Positions 1 to 7,938 of a DNA stretch of 64,000 nucleotides are shown one piece after another; the first letter of the stretch is position 1, and each line of letters starts with the position of its first letter. The position numbers and the translations under genes are program-made. The DNA lies in the NCBI RefSeq assembly GCF_002843385.1, contig NZ_MVDE01000005.1:140229-204228 (forward strand). The letters are read 5' to 3'. The notes beneath the pieces are model-generated. The model was given only the letters and a program-made list of their open reading frames with translations. It was not told where the DNA came from and ran no database searches. The stretch is from Labilibaculum manganireducens (lineage in GTDB: Bacteria > Bacteroidota > Bacteroidia > Bacteroidales > Marinifilaceae).

Positions 1-335
1 TTTTTTCCTAAGCCACCATCAATCATGGTTTGAAAAGCAATTTTAGAGGTAAACCGTTCATCTACCAATTCGATTGGCATTTCGGGAAACTTCTTTTTTA
101 ATTGCCCCAAAAAAGGCTTTAGATATTTTACAGATTCACTATCCTCATTATTCATTTGTTTTGGATAGCCCACAACAATACATTCAACCTCTTCTGTCTG
201 AAAATATTTCTCCAAATAAGTCAATACATCTTTTGCTGCAACAGTATCCAAACCATTTGCAATAATCTGAAATGGGTCTGTAACAGCCAGCCCAACCCGT
301 TTTCTTCCGTAATCAATCGCTACAATTCGTGCCAA
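1..335 (-). CDS. ruvX: RuvX/YqgF family putative Holliday junction resolvase (3' end outside window)
   Basis: Partial gene; about 111 residues are present of a family that is usually near 135-140. The complement read from TTG at 333-335 is open to the window edge and starts (M)ARIVAIDYGRKRVGLAV, the RNase-H-like first strand of the YqgF family with its DYGxKRVG motif; VDERFTS at about residues 91-97 is the second conserved acidic motif. Family members process the 5' end of 16S rRNA precursor and/or resolve Holliday junctions in the cytoplasm. The TTG start is chosen because the conserved first strand begins right after it and no ATG lies nearby. A -7 element (TATCTTTG, 364-371) gives a leader of roughly 18 nt. 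Family assignment is firm; the exact role in this organism is inferred. Confidence 0.9.
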   Translation of the reverse strand, partial: MARIVAIDYGRKRVGLAVTDPFQIIANGLDTVAAKDVLTYLEKYFQTEEVECIVVGYPKQMNNEDSESVKYLKPFLGQLKKKFPEMPIELVDERFTSKIAFQTMIDGGLGK

Positions 336-363
336 ATTTCTTATTTAAACTAATTTTGAATTG

Positions 364-371
364 CAAAGATA
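364..371 (-). promoter_or_regulatory. Candidate -7 promoter element of ruvX
   Basis: TATCTTTG on the minus strand matches the Bacteroidota consensus TAnnTTTG and lies about 30 nt upstream of the TTG start of ruvX. No clear -33 TTG was found at the expected distance. Confidence 0.45.
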
Positions 372-466
372 TAAGAAACTGATTAAATTTTATCTATTTC
401 TACAAAAATGAGGAGATAAGAAGCTTATATAGAGAAAAATTTTACCATACATAGCACTAAATAAAA

Positions 467-490
467 AAAATCAGGACTCATCCTGATTTT
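467..490 (-). terminator. Rho-independent terminator of the barrel-protein gene
   Basis: Ten-base perfect stem (AAAATCAGGA / TCCTGATTTT) with a 4-nt loop. On the minus strand it is followed by a T-run, and it lies 53 nt past the stop codon of the 258-aa gene, separating it from ruvX. Confidence 0.8.
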
Positions 491-542
491 ATTTTTGAAA
501 GTAAATATGATCTCCGAAACAATTCTAACCCAGAGGACTTTT

Positions 543-1319
543 TTAGAAAATTATACCAACATGAATAGAAAGTCGATTAATTTCATTTCTTAAATATTCC
601 GTATCGTCTGTATATGTGTTGTGCCATTTTTGCTCCATTTTCTGAAATCGATAACCAATATTTAAAGTAAAATTAGTTTTAGAGCTATTTCCTAACACAA
701 AACCAATTCCAGGGTTAATCAACCAGCCACCTTTGGAATCAATATCATTATTCCCATAATAGTAATTTTGCTCATCCTTATCTTCCAGCGCGAATGAGTA
801 TCCCGACTGACAAAACAAAAAGGATTTAATTCCTTTAATTCTGGTATAATATTTAATCTCTCCGAACAAAGGCATTTGCGCCTCATCAAAAGACTCATAA
901 CCAACACCTGCGCCCAGAGAAATCCCATTTTTAAGCAAATAACTTCCCGATAGTAACATACTAAAAGGAGCATTGTTTTTATTATCTTTATTTCCAATCA
1001 GTGCCCCCATGCGAACTTCATAAAACATTCCCTCATTCTTCATGGGAAGACTATCCTTAGCCGTTTTTTGCATTCTTTTAGCCTCAAAGCGTATATCCGC
1101 AATATCTTCCATATCGAACTTCCAAAAATTCTTATCTCTGGTCTCCAGTTCAATAAATTCACCAGGAACTTGTCTGACAATTTTCCCTTTCAGAACGTTA
1201 CCATTTTTTAAGGTAACTACATCTACATTTCTCTGTGCCATTGTGCCGGCAACAGATAATATAACGAGAGCCATTATTAAAATTGGCTTAATTAATACGA
1301 TAGGAGTCTTCATAATCAT
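543..1319 (-). CDS. Secreted outer-membrane-barrel-like protein, function unknown
   Basis: 258 aa. A hydrophobic N-terminal segment (about residues 8-27) ending before AMAQ-type residues looks like a Sec signal peptide. Residues about 30-80 form a small beta-rich module (VTLKNGNVLKGKIV...FWKFDMEDIADIRFE) of the kind found in many Bacteroidota envelope proteins. The remainder has alternating polar/hydrophobic strands, glycines and aromatic residues, ends in a hydrophobic strand with terminal Phe (HVGIIF), and is therefore likely an 8-strand outer-membrane beta-barrel. No enzyme motif is visible. It is divergently transcribed from the LVIVD lipoprotein gene and has its own terminator, so it is probably monocistronic. 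Function cannot be named. Confidence 0.8.
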   Translation of the reverse strand: MIMKTPIVLIKPILIMALVILSVAGTMAQRNVDVVTLKNGNVLKGKIVRQVPGEFIELETRDKNFWKFDMEDIADIRFEAKRMQKTAKDSLPMKNEGMFYEVRMGALIGNKDNKNNAPFSMLLSGSYLLKNGISLGAGVGYESFDEAQMPLFGEIKYYTRIKGIKSFLFCQSGYSFALEDKDEQNYYYGNNDIDSKGGWLINPGIGFVLGNSSKTNFTLNIGYRFQKMEQKWHNTYTDDTEYLRNEINRLSIHVGIIF

Positions 1320-1338
1320 GGTTTTGTTTTTCTTATTG

Positions 1339-1423
1339 ATGATGCATCACGGAAATGGTTGCGTTGAATAAAACAATAAAAATGAAATAGAAGAACGCAA
1401 CCCTCTGAACCTATTTGCATCAT
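1339..1423. promoter_or_regulatory. Nested inverted repeat in the divergent intergenic region
   Basis: Two inverted repeats are nested: outer arms ATGATGCA (1339-1346) / TGCATCAT (1416-1423) and inner arms GGTTGCGTT (1357-1365) / AACGCAACC (1394-1402). The left outer arm also sits in a perfect 10-bp palindrome, TGATGCATCA (1340-1349). Position between two divergent start codons suggests an operator or structured leader; this is inference. Confidence 0.45.
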
Positions 1424-1464
1424 GAAATAAAACAAACCATTAAATCGGTTTTAAATAAATTCAC

Positions 1465-2748
1465 ATGAAAACTATAAAACATTTCGCCTTCCTATCTGTG
1501 CTTATTTTACTATGTACAGTAATTTGGTCTTGCGAAGATAAATTAGAGCATGAATACACAATAAATGAACCTGTATACCTGCCAACTGAAGAGTTTAAGA
1601 GTGCTGTTAAGACAGAAAGTGCCAAAGAAATGTTGGTTACCGGAAAAATCTATTTCTATCAAGATTATATTTTAGTAAATGAGAAATTCGAAGGAATTCA
1701 TGTTATCGATAATTCGGATCCAACCAAACCGATCAACTCAAAATTTATCTCTATTCCCGGAAACATCGACATGGCAGTAAAAGATGATGTTTTGTATGCT
1801 GACTCTTACACCGACTTAATTGCAATAAACATCAGTGATATCAATACCATTTCAATAGAAAAACGATTCGCCGATATTTTCCCTTTTTCTTTACCACCAA
1901 CCGACAATAATTACCGAATTGGGCAAATTGATCCTGAAAAAGGCGTAGTAGTTGGTTGGAAAGTGAAAAGAATCAGTGAAAAATACGAGGAACCTAAATA
2001 CTATCCTTACTATGATGATGTAATGTTTTCAGACGCATCAAACTCTGCAGGTGTTAAAGCTACTGGTGGTGGAACGGGAAAAGCCGGCTCTATGGCTAAA
2101 TTCATGATAAATTCGAACACCCTTTATACGCTTGACTCCAGCTCATCACTTCGATTGTTTGACATCTCCAATCCGGATCAAATATCGAAAAATGGACAAT
2201 TAAACGTTGGATGGGGAATGGAAACATTATTTGTTCATGAATCAAACCTCTTTATAGGAGCTAGAAATGGCATGTATATTTTCGATATCACAAACCCATT
2301 TTCACCCCAATTGGTTTCTCAATATTCTCATTTTATGAGTTGCGCCCCAGTGGTGGTGCACAATGATTTGGCATACATCACACTTCGTGCTGGAAATTTT
2401 TGCGGACAAAATACCAGTCAGCTGGATGTTGTCGACTTGAGTGACATCACTGCTCCCACATTGCTAAAATCATACAGTATGGAAAATCCGTACGGATTGG
2501 GTATTGATGATGATATGTTGTTTGTTTGCGATGGAACTGCCGGATTGAAGATTTACGATGCCTCGGATCCCTTAAATTTAGGTTCCAATTTAGTGAAAGT
2601 ATACTCTGATATGAATCCTTATGATGTTATTCCTTTGGGCAATGTACTGGTTGTTATCGGAACGGAAGGTTTGTTTCAATACGATTACTCGGATATTAAT
2701 AACATTCAATTACTTAGTTATATTACCATTGCTGCAAAAGTAGATTAA
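1465..2748 (+). CDS. LVIVD-repeat lipoprotein (beta-propeller)
   Basis: 427 aa. The N-terminus is a lipoprotein signal peptide with the lipobox ending at Cys23 (VIWSC), followed by acidic residues. The body contains repeated segments of the LVIVD type, such as GIHVIDNSDPTKP, LRLFDISNPDQIS, MYIFDITNPFSP, LDVVDLSDITAP and LKIYDASDPLN, spaced about 40-60 residues apart, which is the signature of a predicted seven-bladed surface beta-propeller. These proteins are common on Bacteroidota surfaces, generally without known ligand. The gene is divergent from the barrel-like protein and ends at a strong terminator, so it appears monocistronic. Family call is solid, biochemical role unknown. Confidence 0.88.
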   Translation: MKTIKHFAFLSVLILLCTVIWSCEDKLEHEYTINEPVYLPTEEFKSAVKTESAKEMLVTGKIYFYQDYILVNEKFEGIHVIDNSDPTKPINSKFISIPGNIDMAVKDDVLYADSYTDLIAINISDINTISIEKRFADIFPFSLPPTDNNYRIGQIDPEKGVVVGWKVKRISEKYEEPKYYPYYDDVMFSDASNSAGVKATGGGTGKAGSMAKFMINSNTLYTLDSSSSLRLFDISNPDQISKNGQLNVGWGMETLFVHESNLFIGARNGMYIFDITNPFSPQLVSQYSHFMSCAPVVVHNDLAYITLRAGNFCGQNTSQLDVVDLSDITAPTLLKSYSMENPYGLGIDDDMLFVCDGTAGLKIYDASDPLNLGSNLVKVYSDMNPYDVIPLGNVLVVIGTEGLFQYDYSDINNIQLLSYITIAAKVD

Positions 2749-2770
2749 ACCATTAACTTCAATAAACAAC

Positions 2771-2804
2771 AAAGCTTGCTTCATTTGAGGCAAGCTTTTC
2801 TTTT
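2771..2804 (+). terminator. Rho-independent terminator of the LVIVD lipoprotein gene
   Basis: Stem AAAGCTTGC (2771-2779) / GCAAGCTTT (2790-2798), extended by a G-U and two more pairs, loop ATTT, followed by TTCTTTT. It lies 22 nt past the stop codon. Confidence 0.85.
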
Positions 2805-2820
2805 CGTTGGAAATAGCAGC

Positions 2821-2985
2821 CTATTCTTTATTACCACCCAATAGGCGAATTACCTGCAGAATCTCACTAATCTGAACCAATCGATCGATTTGAATACTTG
2901 TTTTTTTAAAGGTGTTGCAGATGCCGTTTAGGCTTAAACCAAGTTTTTTAGCCATTGCAGATATGCTCACTTCCTGCTTTTTCAT
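2821..2985 (-). CDS. Small HTH-like protein, possibly a remnant
   Basis: 54-codon ORF, too short for usual gene callers. The product begins MKKQEVSISAMAKKLGLS and continues LNGICNTFKKTS, the spacing of a helix-turn-helix of the XRE type (helix, SISAMAKKLGLS, recognition helix), then a helix IDRLVQISEILQV. XRE proteins normally have a further helix ahead; upstream the frame continues without stop for about 16 codons (...TRALILSE) but without ATG, and an ATG at 3035-3037 lies in another frame. It may therefore be the intact 3' part of a frameshifted gene. Isolated, no operon partner. Low confidence that it is expressed. Confidence 0.4.
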   Translation of the reverse strand: MKKQEVSISAMAKKLGLSLNGICNTFKKTSIQIDRLVQISEILQVIRLLGGNKE

Positions 2986-3085
2986 TTCTGATAAGATCAG
3001 CTCTCGTTGATAGGGGTAGTTTTATTCGAAGTCATACTTAAATGCATCGATTATATTTTACATTTTGTAATAACTATTCGACTTA

Positions 3086-3253
3086 AACGGTAATTAATTA
3101 TCCTATTATGGTAATAAAATACACTTATACTGAAATATATTACAGTAATAGTTTCTTAGCTTACAATTATATGGTGTTAGAATATATTAATATGGTGATA
3201 GATTACATTCCTATGGTAGTATAATGCATTCCTATGGTGGTAGTATTCGTTAT
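3086..3253. repeat. Degenerate 21-bp tandem repeat, about 8 units
   Basis: Units begin at 3086, 3107, 3128, 3149, 3170, 3191, 3212 and 3233, an exact 21-bp period. The best units read TATGGTRRTAgAwTacATTcc, for example at 3191 (TATGGTGATAGATTACATTC) and 3212; units 3128 and 3149 are badly decayed. Neither strand is open across the array, so it is not a coding heptapeptide repeat. It lies in a gene-poor stretch between the HTH-like ORF and ppdK. Confidence 0.7.
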
Positions 3254-3458
3254 TCATAAATAATATTTGACTAATTACTGATATGGGTAATTGGGTTAGG
3301 GATTGAAGAGGAAACCCCACAGCGATGCTAAAATTGACAAATAGGTGAAATTGTGATTCTAAAGAAGAATGCCGGTAAATTAACTAAAGATAAGAACCTG
3401 AGCGAGGAGTTGGAACGAAAAGCCCGCCCTGAAAGTGAACCCCCTGATTATAAAACAC

Positions 3459-3486
3459 GAAAGGCTGCCCCGAGGGACAGCCTTTC
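3459..3486 (-). terminator. Terminator of ppdK
   Basis: Stem GAAAGGCTG (3459-3467) / CAGCCTTTC (3478-3486), 10-base GC-rich loop region, located 22 nt past the ppdK stop codon on the minus strand. Confidence 0.75.
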
Positions 3487-3508
3487 TATATATTGAGAAT
3501 GAATTCTC

Positions 3509-6229
3509 TTAGTTTTGCTTCAAGTTTGCTTGAGCTGCAGCTAAACGTGCAATAGGTACACGGAAAGGAGAACAAGAAACGTAATCCATACCCACTGAGT
3601 TACAGAACTCAACTGAAGATGGCTCACCACCGTGCTCACCACAGATACCTAATTTGATATCAGGACGAGTAGATTTTCCTTTTTCACAACCCATACGTAC
3701 TAATTGACCGATACCTTCCTGATCCAATACTTGGAAAGGATCGTGCTTAAGGATACCTTTTTCAATATAGATTGGTAAGAATTTACCAGCATCATCACGA
3801 GAATAACCGAATCCCATTTGAGTCAAGTCATTTGTTCCGAAAGAGAAGAATTCAGCATACTCAGCAATTGCATCAGCAGTAAGAGCCGCACGAGGAATCT
3901 CAATCATAGTACCTACTAAGAAATTAACTTCAACACCTTTCTCAGCGAAAACAGCAGCTGCAGTTTCTCTGATGATAGCTTCCTGCATTTGGAATTCTTT
4001 CAAAGTTCCGATTAATGGAACCATGATCTCTGGTTTAGGATCTTTTCCTTTAGCTTTCAAATCACAAGCAGCTTCGATAATAGCACGAGCCTGCATTTCA
4101 GTGATTTCAGGATAAGTGTTACCTAAACGACAACCTCTGTGACCTAACATTGGGTTGAATTCATGTAGAGACTCAACTTTTGCTTTCACGATAGATACAT
4201 CGACACCTAATTTTTCAGCCATTTCAATTTGAGAATCCTCATCGTTAGGAGTAAACTCGTGCAATGGTGGATCCAGTAAACGGATAGTTACACCAAAACC
4301 GTCCATAGCTTCCAAAATTCCCGAGAAATCTTCACGTTGAACAGGAAGTAACTTAGCTAAAGCAGCTTTACGACCTTCCACATTTTCTGCAAGAATCATC
4401 TCACGCATTTTCCAAATCTTATCGCCTTCGAAGAACATATGCTCTGTACGACAAAGACCAATACCTTTAGCTCCGAATTCACGGGCAGCTTTAGCATCAG
4501 CAGGAGTATCAGCGTTAGTACGAACGTACATACGAGTGTTGTTCTCTGCAACTTCCATCAATTTACCAAAATCACCATCTAATGAAGGAGTGATAGTCGC
4601 AACTTTACCTTCGTAAACTTTACCGGTAGTACCGTTCAATGAGATAAAATCACCTTCTTTAAAATCAACTCCATTGATAGTCATTGATTTTCCTGTTACC
4701 AAAACACCAGCAGCAGAAGAAATACAACATTTACCCATACCACGTGCAACTACAGCAGCGTGAGAAGTCATACCACCACGTTCAGTTAAAATACCTTCCG
4801 CAGCGTACATACCTTTCAAATCTTCAGGAGAAGTTTCGCGACGTACCAAGATTACTTTTTTACCTGCAGCAGCCCACTCTTCAGCAACTTCAGCAGAGAA
4901 TACGATTTGACCAGTAGCAGCACCCGGAGAAGCTGGAAGACCTTTAGAAAGTTCTTTTGCAGCATCAATAGCTGATTGCTCAAATACAGGGTGAAGTAAT
5001 TCATCCAATTTGTTAGGCTCCTGACGTAAAATTGCAGTTTTCTCATCAATCATACCTTGAGCTAACATATCAACAGCCATTTTTACCATAGCTGCACCAG
5101 TACGCTTACCATTACGGGTTTGCAACATCCAAAGTTTACCATCCTGAATGGTGAACTCCATATCCTGCATATCAGAATAATGATCTTCTAATTTTTGTTG
5201 AATTGTATTCAATTCGTTATATAGTTTAGGCATAGCTTCTTCCATAGAAAGGAATTCAGCTTGACGAACTTCTTCAGAAGTACCGTTACGTTCAGCCCAA
5301 CGCAATGAACCAACTTTAGTAATCTCAAGAGGAGTACGAACACCTGACACAACATCTTCACCTTGTGCGTTGATCAAATACTCACCGTTGAATTGGTCTT
5401 CACCGGTAGCAGCATCACGAGAGAAACAAACTCCTGTAGCAGAAGTATCGCCCATGTTACCATATACCATAGCCTGTACGTTTACAGCAGTACCCCACTC
5501 AGAAGGAATATTTTCCATTTTACGGTAAAGAATAGCTCTTTCAGTATTCCATGAATCGAATACAGCACAAACAGAACCCCAAAGCTGATCCCAAGGATTA
5601 GTAGGGAAATCAACACCAGCGTGCTCACGAACTACTGCTTTGTAACCTTCAACAAGATTTTTAAGGTCTTCAACAGTTAATTCTGTATCAACTTTATATC
5701 CTTTAGCTGCTTTTAACTCATCCAAAACAACTTCGAATGGGTTGTGATGACCTTCTTCAGCCTCAACACCCATAACTACATCACCGTACATGTGAATGAA
5801 ACGACGATATGAATCGTAAGCAAATTTTTCGTTACCTGATTTTTCAGCAACAATTTTCACGGTATCATCATTCATACCAAGGTTTAGAACAGTGTTCATC
5901 ATACCTGGCATAGAAGCACGAGCACCAGAACGAACTGATACCAACAATGGAAACGAACCATCTTTAGCATCGAATTTAGCGTTCATTGCAACTTCTGTAT
6001 CTTTCACAGCAGCTTCAACTTGTTCTTTAATCATTGCTACAACAGCATCTTTTCCAAGATTGTTGTAATCAGTACAAACTTCAGTAGTGATAGTGAAACC
6101 TGCAGGTACAGGAACACCAATTAGGTTCATTTCAGCAAGGTTAGCACCCTTACCTCCAAGCAAATTCTTCATGTCTGCTTTACCTTCGGCCTTACCGTCA
6201 CCAAAAGTATAAACGTACTTAGTACTCAT
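3509..6229 (-). CDS. ppdK: Pyruvate, phosphate dikinase
   Basis: 906 aa, full length for the family (about 870-910). Interconverts pyruvate + ATP + Pi and PEP + AMP + PPi in the cytoplasm. Seen: N-terminal nucleotide-grasp domain with KNLLGGKGANLAEM (residues 21-34) and SVRSGARASMPGMM (98-111); the phosphohistidine domain with GGMTSHAAVVARG, catalytic His at 490; and the C-terminal PEP/pyruvate TIM barrel with GLCRTEHMF, FSFGTNDLTQ and GICGEHGG, which carries the catalytic Cys. Monocistronic by its terminator (3459-3486) and its own promoter about 135 nt upstream. With nifJ nearby, it fits a pyruvate node using PPi, either glycolytic or gluconeogenic. Very secure call. Confidence 0.98.
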   Translation of the reverse strand: MSTKYVYTFGDGKAEGKADMKNLLGGKGANLAEMNLIGVPVPAGFTITTEVCTDYNNLGKDAVVAMIKEQVEAAVKDTEVAMNAKFDAKDGSFPLLVSVRSGARASMPGMMNTVLNLGMNDDTVKIVAEKSGNEKFAYDSYRRFIHMYGDVVMGVEAEEGHHNPFEVVLDELKAAKGYKVDTELTVEDLKNLVEGYKAVVREHAGVDFPTNPWDQLWGSVCAVFDSWNTERAILYRKMENIPSEWGTAVNVQAMVYGNMGDTSATGVCFSRDAATGEDQFNGEYLINAQGEDVVSGVRTPLEITKVGSLRWAERNGTSEEVRQAEFLSMEEAMPKLYNELNTIQQKLEDHYSDMQDMEFTIQDGKLWMLQTRNGKRTGAAMVKMAVDMLAQGMIDEKTAILRQEPNKLDELLHPVFEQSAIDAAKELSKGLPASPGAATGQIVFSAEVAEEWAAAGKKVILVRRETSPEDLKGMYAAEGILTERGGMTSHAAVVARGMGKCCISSAAGVLVTGKSMTINGVDFKEGDFISLNGTTGKVYEGKVATITPSLDGDFGKLMEVAENNTRMYVRTNADTPADAKAAREFGAKGIGLCRTEHMFFEGDKIWKMREMILAENVEGRKAALAKLLPVQREDFSGILEAMDGFGVTIRLLDPPLHEFTPNDEDSQIEMAEKLGVDVSIVKAKVESLHEFNPMLGHRGCRLGNTYPEITEMQARAIIEAACDLKAKGKDPKPEIMVPLIGTLKEFQMQEAIIRETAAAVFAEKGVEVNFLVGTMIEIPRAALTADAIAEYAEFFSFGTNDLTQMGFGYSRDDAGKFLPIYIEKGILKHDPFQVLDQEGIGQLVRMGCEKGKSTRPDIKLGICGEHGGEPSSVEFCNSVGMDYVSCSPFRVPIARLAAAQANLKQN

Positions 6230-6366
6230 AATTATCGCTTTTTAGTTTTAATGTTATTTTCATGCAATAAATTAAAGCATTCAATAACAATTATATATTA
6301 ACTTATAATCTTTAAAAACATAAATTTTCAAGACATTATTCAATAATACGCCCTGAAAATTGTACA

Positions 6367-6374
6367 CAAAAGTA
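6367..6374 (-). promoter_or_regulatory. Candidate -7 promoter element of ppdK
   Basis: TACTTTTG on the minus strand matches TAnnTTTG. It implies a 5' leader of roughly 125 nt for ppdK. No convincing -33 element. Confidence 0.4.
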
Positions 6375-6503
6375 GTGTTCTTTTTTTTAAAAAGGAAGTA
6401 AAGGACTGACAATCTAACTGTCTTTTTCCAAATGATTTAGACTTTTATTTTTCAAACGTTTGCAGCGCATTTACACACTCTTTTACGGAAGGTTATTCCA
6501 TAA

Positions 6504-6531
6504 AAACAGCCGATCTTTTGATCGGCTGTTT
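6504..6531 (-). terminator. Terminator of the DHOD-like gene
   Basis: Perfect 12-bp stem AAACAGCCGATC (6504-6515) / GATCGGCTGTTT (6520-6531) with TTTT loop, 18 nt past the stop codon at 6550, followed by a short T-rich run on the minus strand. Confidence 0.85.
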
Positions 6532-6549
6532 CATCAAATTATCAAACCT

Positions 6550-7563
6550 TTATCTCATTGGATACTTATTAATTATTTCTTCAGGATGAAGAATAAAATC
6601 CAAATATTGTGCTCTGTAATAAATATCAGAAGCTTTTAATTCATTATCGGACAGTTTACCTCTGAATTCGTCAATACTTTTGTATCCCTTTTTATCCATC
6701 CACTGCTCCAGTTCCGAAAGAACCTGTGCGATGTATGAAGGATCATTCTTGTAAAGTGCACTAACCATCTGAACAACACCGGCACCACTCAGCAGCATTT
6801 GTACAACATCTTCTGCTGTGTAGAGTCCATTTGTCCCGCATAACCCGCCGGCAATCTTTTTATATAACAAACCAACATAACGTAATCCCAATTTATAATC
6901 CCCTTGATGACTCAAATTAAAATTAGTGACATGACGCTCTGTATGAATATCAATTTCCGGTTGAAATAAACGATTAAACAATACAAAAGCAGAAGCTCCA
7001 GCCTGATCTAAACGATTCACAAAATTCAATGTATTTGTATAGTACGGACTTAACTTTATACAAAAGGGAATTGACAATCTCTTTTTAAGAGTTTTAACAA
7101 TTTCCACTTTCTCATCTTCCAATTGAGCGGCTGTTTTATCTACAGTCCCCGGCATTTGGTAAAAATTCAATTCCAAAGCATCCACCCCGGCATCTTCCAA
7201 TTGCTTGGCGTAATCGAACCAGGTAACATCGTAAATACAATTTAAACTGGCAATTACAGGAATACTAACTGCCTTCTTTACATCAGACAACTTCATGATA
7301 TGAGCCTTGGCACCAGCATGCTCAATTGCAGGGAAAATGGAGGTCATTTCTGCATTTCTATCTGTGTACTCATCAAGTTCGTCGGCTAATTGCGCTCGTT
7401 CCATTTGAATTTGCTCTTCGAAAAGAGATTTGTAAACAATTGCTGCGGCTCCCGCTCTTTCCAATTCCTGAGCTCCTTCTACGGTAGCCGAAAGGGTGCA
7501 TGCTCCAACAATTATGGGATTTTTAAGTTGCAATCCCATGAATTCAACGTTTAAATTTGCCAT
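6550..7563 (-). CDS. Dihydroorotate dehydrogenase-like FMN protein
   Basis: 337 aa TIM-barrel protein of the DHOD superfamily. N-terminal VEFMGLQLKNPIIVGACTLS (residues 6-25) is the usual FMN-side first strand; FCIKLSPYYTN is the conserved Lys strand, and GTNGLYTAEDVVQMLLSGAGVVQMVSALY the phosphate-binding end. The position equivalent to the N-x-S-C-P-N motif with the catalytic Cys of class 1 DHODs reads ELNFYQMPG, so the usual base is missing. Authentic pyrimidine synthesis is therefore doubtful. It lies next to nifJ on the same strand but with its own promoter (7634-7641) and terminator. Substrate unknown; a redox role beside pyruvate oxidation is speculation. Confidence 0.85.
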   Translation of the reverse strand: MANLNVEFMGLQLKNPIIVGACTLSATVEGAQELERAGAAAIVYKSLFEEQIQMERAQLADELDEYTDRNAEMTSIFPAIEHAGAKAHIMKLSDVKKAVSIPVIASLNCIYDVTWFDYAKQLEDAGVDALELNFYQMPGTVDKTAAQLEDEKVEIVKTLKKRLSIPFCIKLSPYYTNTLNFVNRLDQAGASAFVLFNRLFQPEIDIHTERHVTNFNLSHQGDYKLGLRYVGLLYKKIAGGLCGTNGLYTAEDVVQMLLSGAGVVQMVSALYKNDPSYIAQVLSELEQWMDKKGYKSIDEFRGKLSDNELKASDIYYRAQYLDFILHPEEIINKYPMR

Positions 7564-7633
7564 ATTATTTTCGATTTTAAATTTCTGTTCTTACTAAATT
7601 TAATAAATGAACTTGATATATTCAACCAAAAAT

Positions 7634-7641
7634 CAAATTTA
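7634..7641 (-). promoter_or_regulatory. Candidate -7 promoter element of the DHOD-like gene
   Basis: TAAATTTG on the minus strand, exact TAnnTTTG, 71 nt upstream of the ATG at 7563. A TTG lies 23 nt further upstream, slightly longer than the usual spacing. Confidence 0.45.
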
Positions 7642-7888
7642 ATAATCTGAAAATCAATATAAAACAATTTAAAGCCCACAAATAAAGGACTTGCGAGTCT
7701 TATTAGAAATAATACAACTAAAAAAAATCCCGTCTCCTAATTATCCTCTCATTTCAATACCTACAGATTATATCAGCTGGGACGTACTAATATAGTCTGA
7801 TCATGTTACACTTCTCTTTATACAACATAATAAGCAGAGAGGCATCAAGCAAATATTTCTATTGGTCACAATCCCTAAACACGCATAA

Positions 7889-7915
7889 AAAAAGGGGCTC
7901 CAAACTGGAACCCCT
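7889..7915 (-). terminator. Terminator of nifJ
   Basis: On the minus strand AAGGGGTTCC / GGAGCCCCTT (one G-U pair) with a 5-7 nt loop, followed by seven T residues; 24 nt past the nifJ stop codon. Confidence 0.85.
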
Positions 7916-7938
7916 TCACTATATATTCAGAATAATGC

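Larger units (their letters stand above)
2986..3508. other. Gene-poor intergenic stretch
   Basis: Holds the 21-bp tandem array and the ppdK terminator. Between 3341 and 3496 one plus-strand frame (GTG at 3353 to TGA at 3494-3496) is open for 47 codons with a protein-like composition (KKNAGKLTKDKNLSEELERK) but runs through the ppdK terminator, so it is more likely a relic than a gene. No RNA gene recognised. Confidence 0.5.
6230..6549. other. Intergenic region ppdK / DHOD-like gene
   Basis: 320 nt without a gene. It contains the candidate ppdK promoter and leader (6230-6374), an AT-rich stretch, and the strong terminator of the upstream gene (6504-6531). Nothing else recognised. Confidence 0.6.
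7564..7938. other. Intergenic region DHOD-like gene / nifJ
   Basis: 375 nt holding the promoter of the DHOD-like gene at the left and the nifJ terminator at the right. The middle (about 7680-7880) is AT-rich; no ORF, RNA gene or convincing repeat seen. Confidence 0.55.

Noticed and set aside
319..335. TGGCACG at the ruvX start as a sigma-54 promoter
   Set aside because: The GC at -12 spacing is absent and the bases encode the conserved N-terminus of RuvX.
3353..3496. GTG-started 47-codon plus-strand ORF with protein-like composition
   Set aside because: It passes through the ppdK terminator hairpin and matches no family I know; treated as relic sequence or chance.
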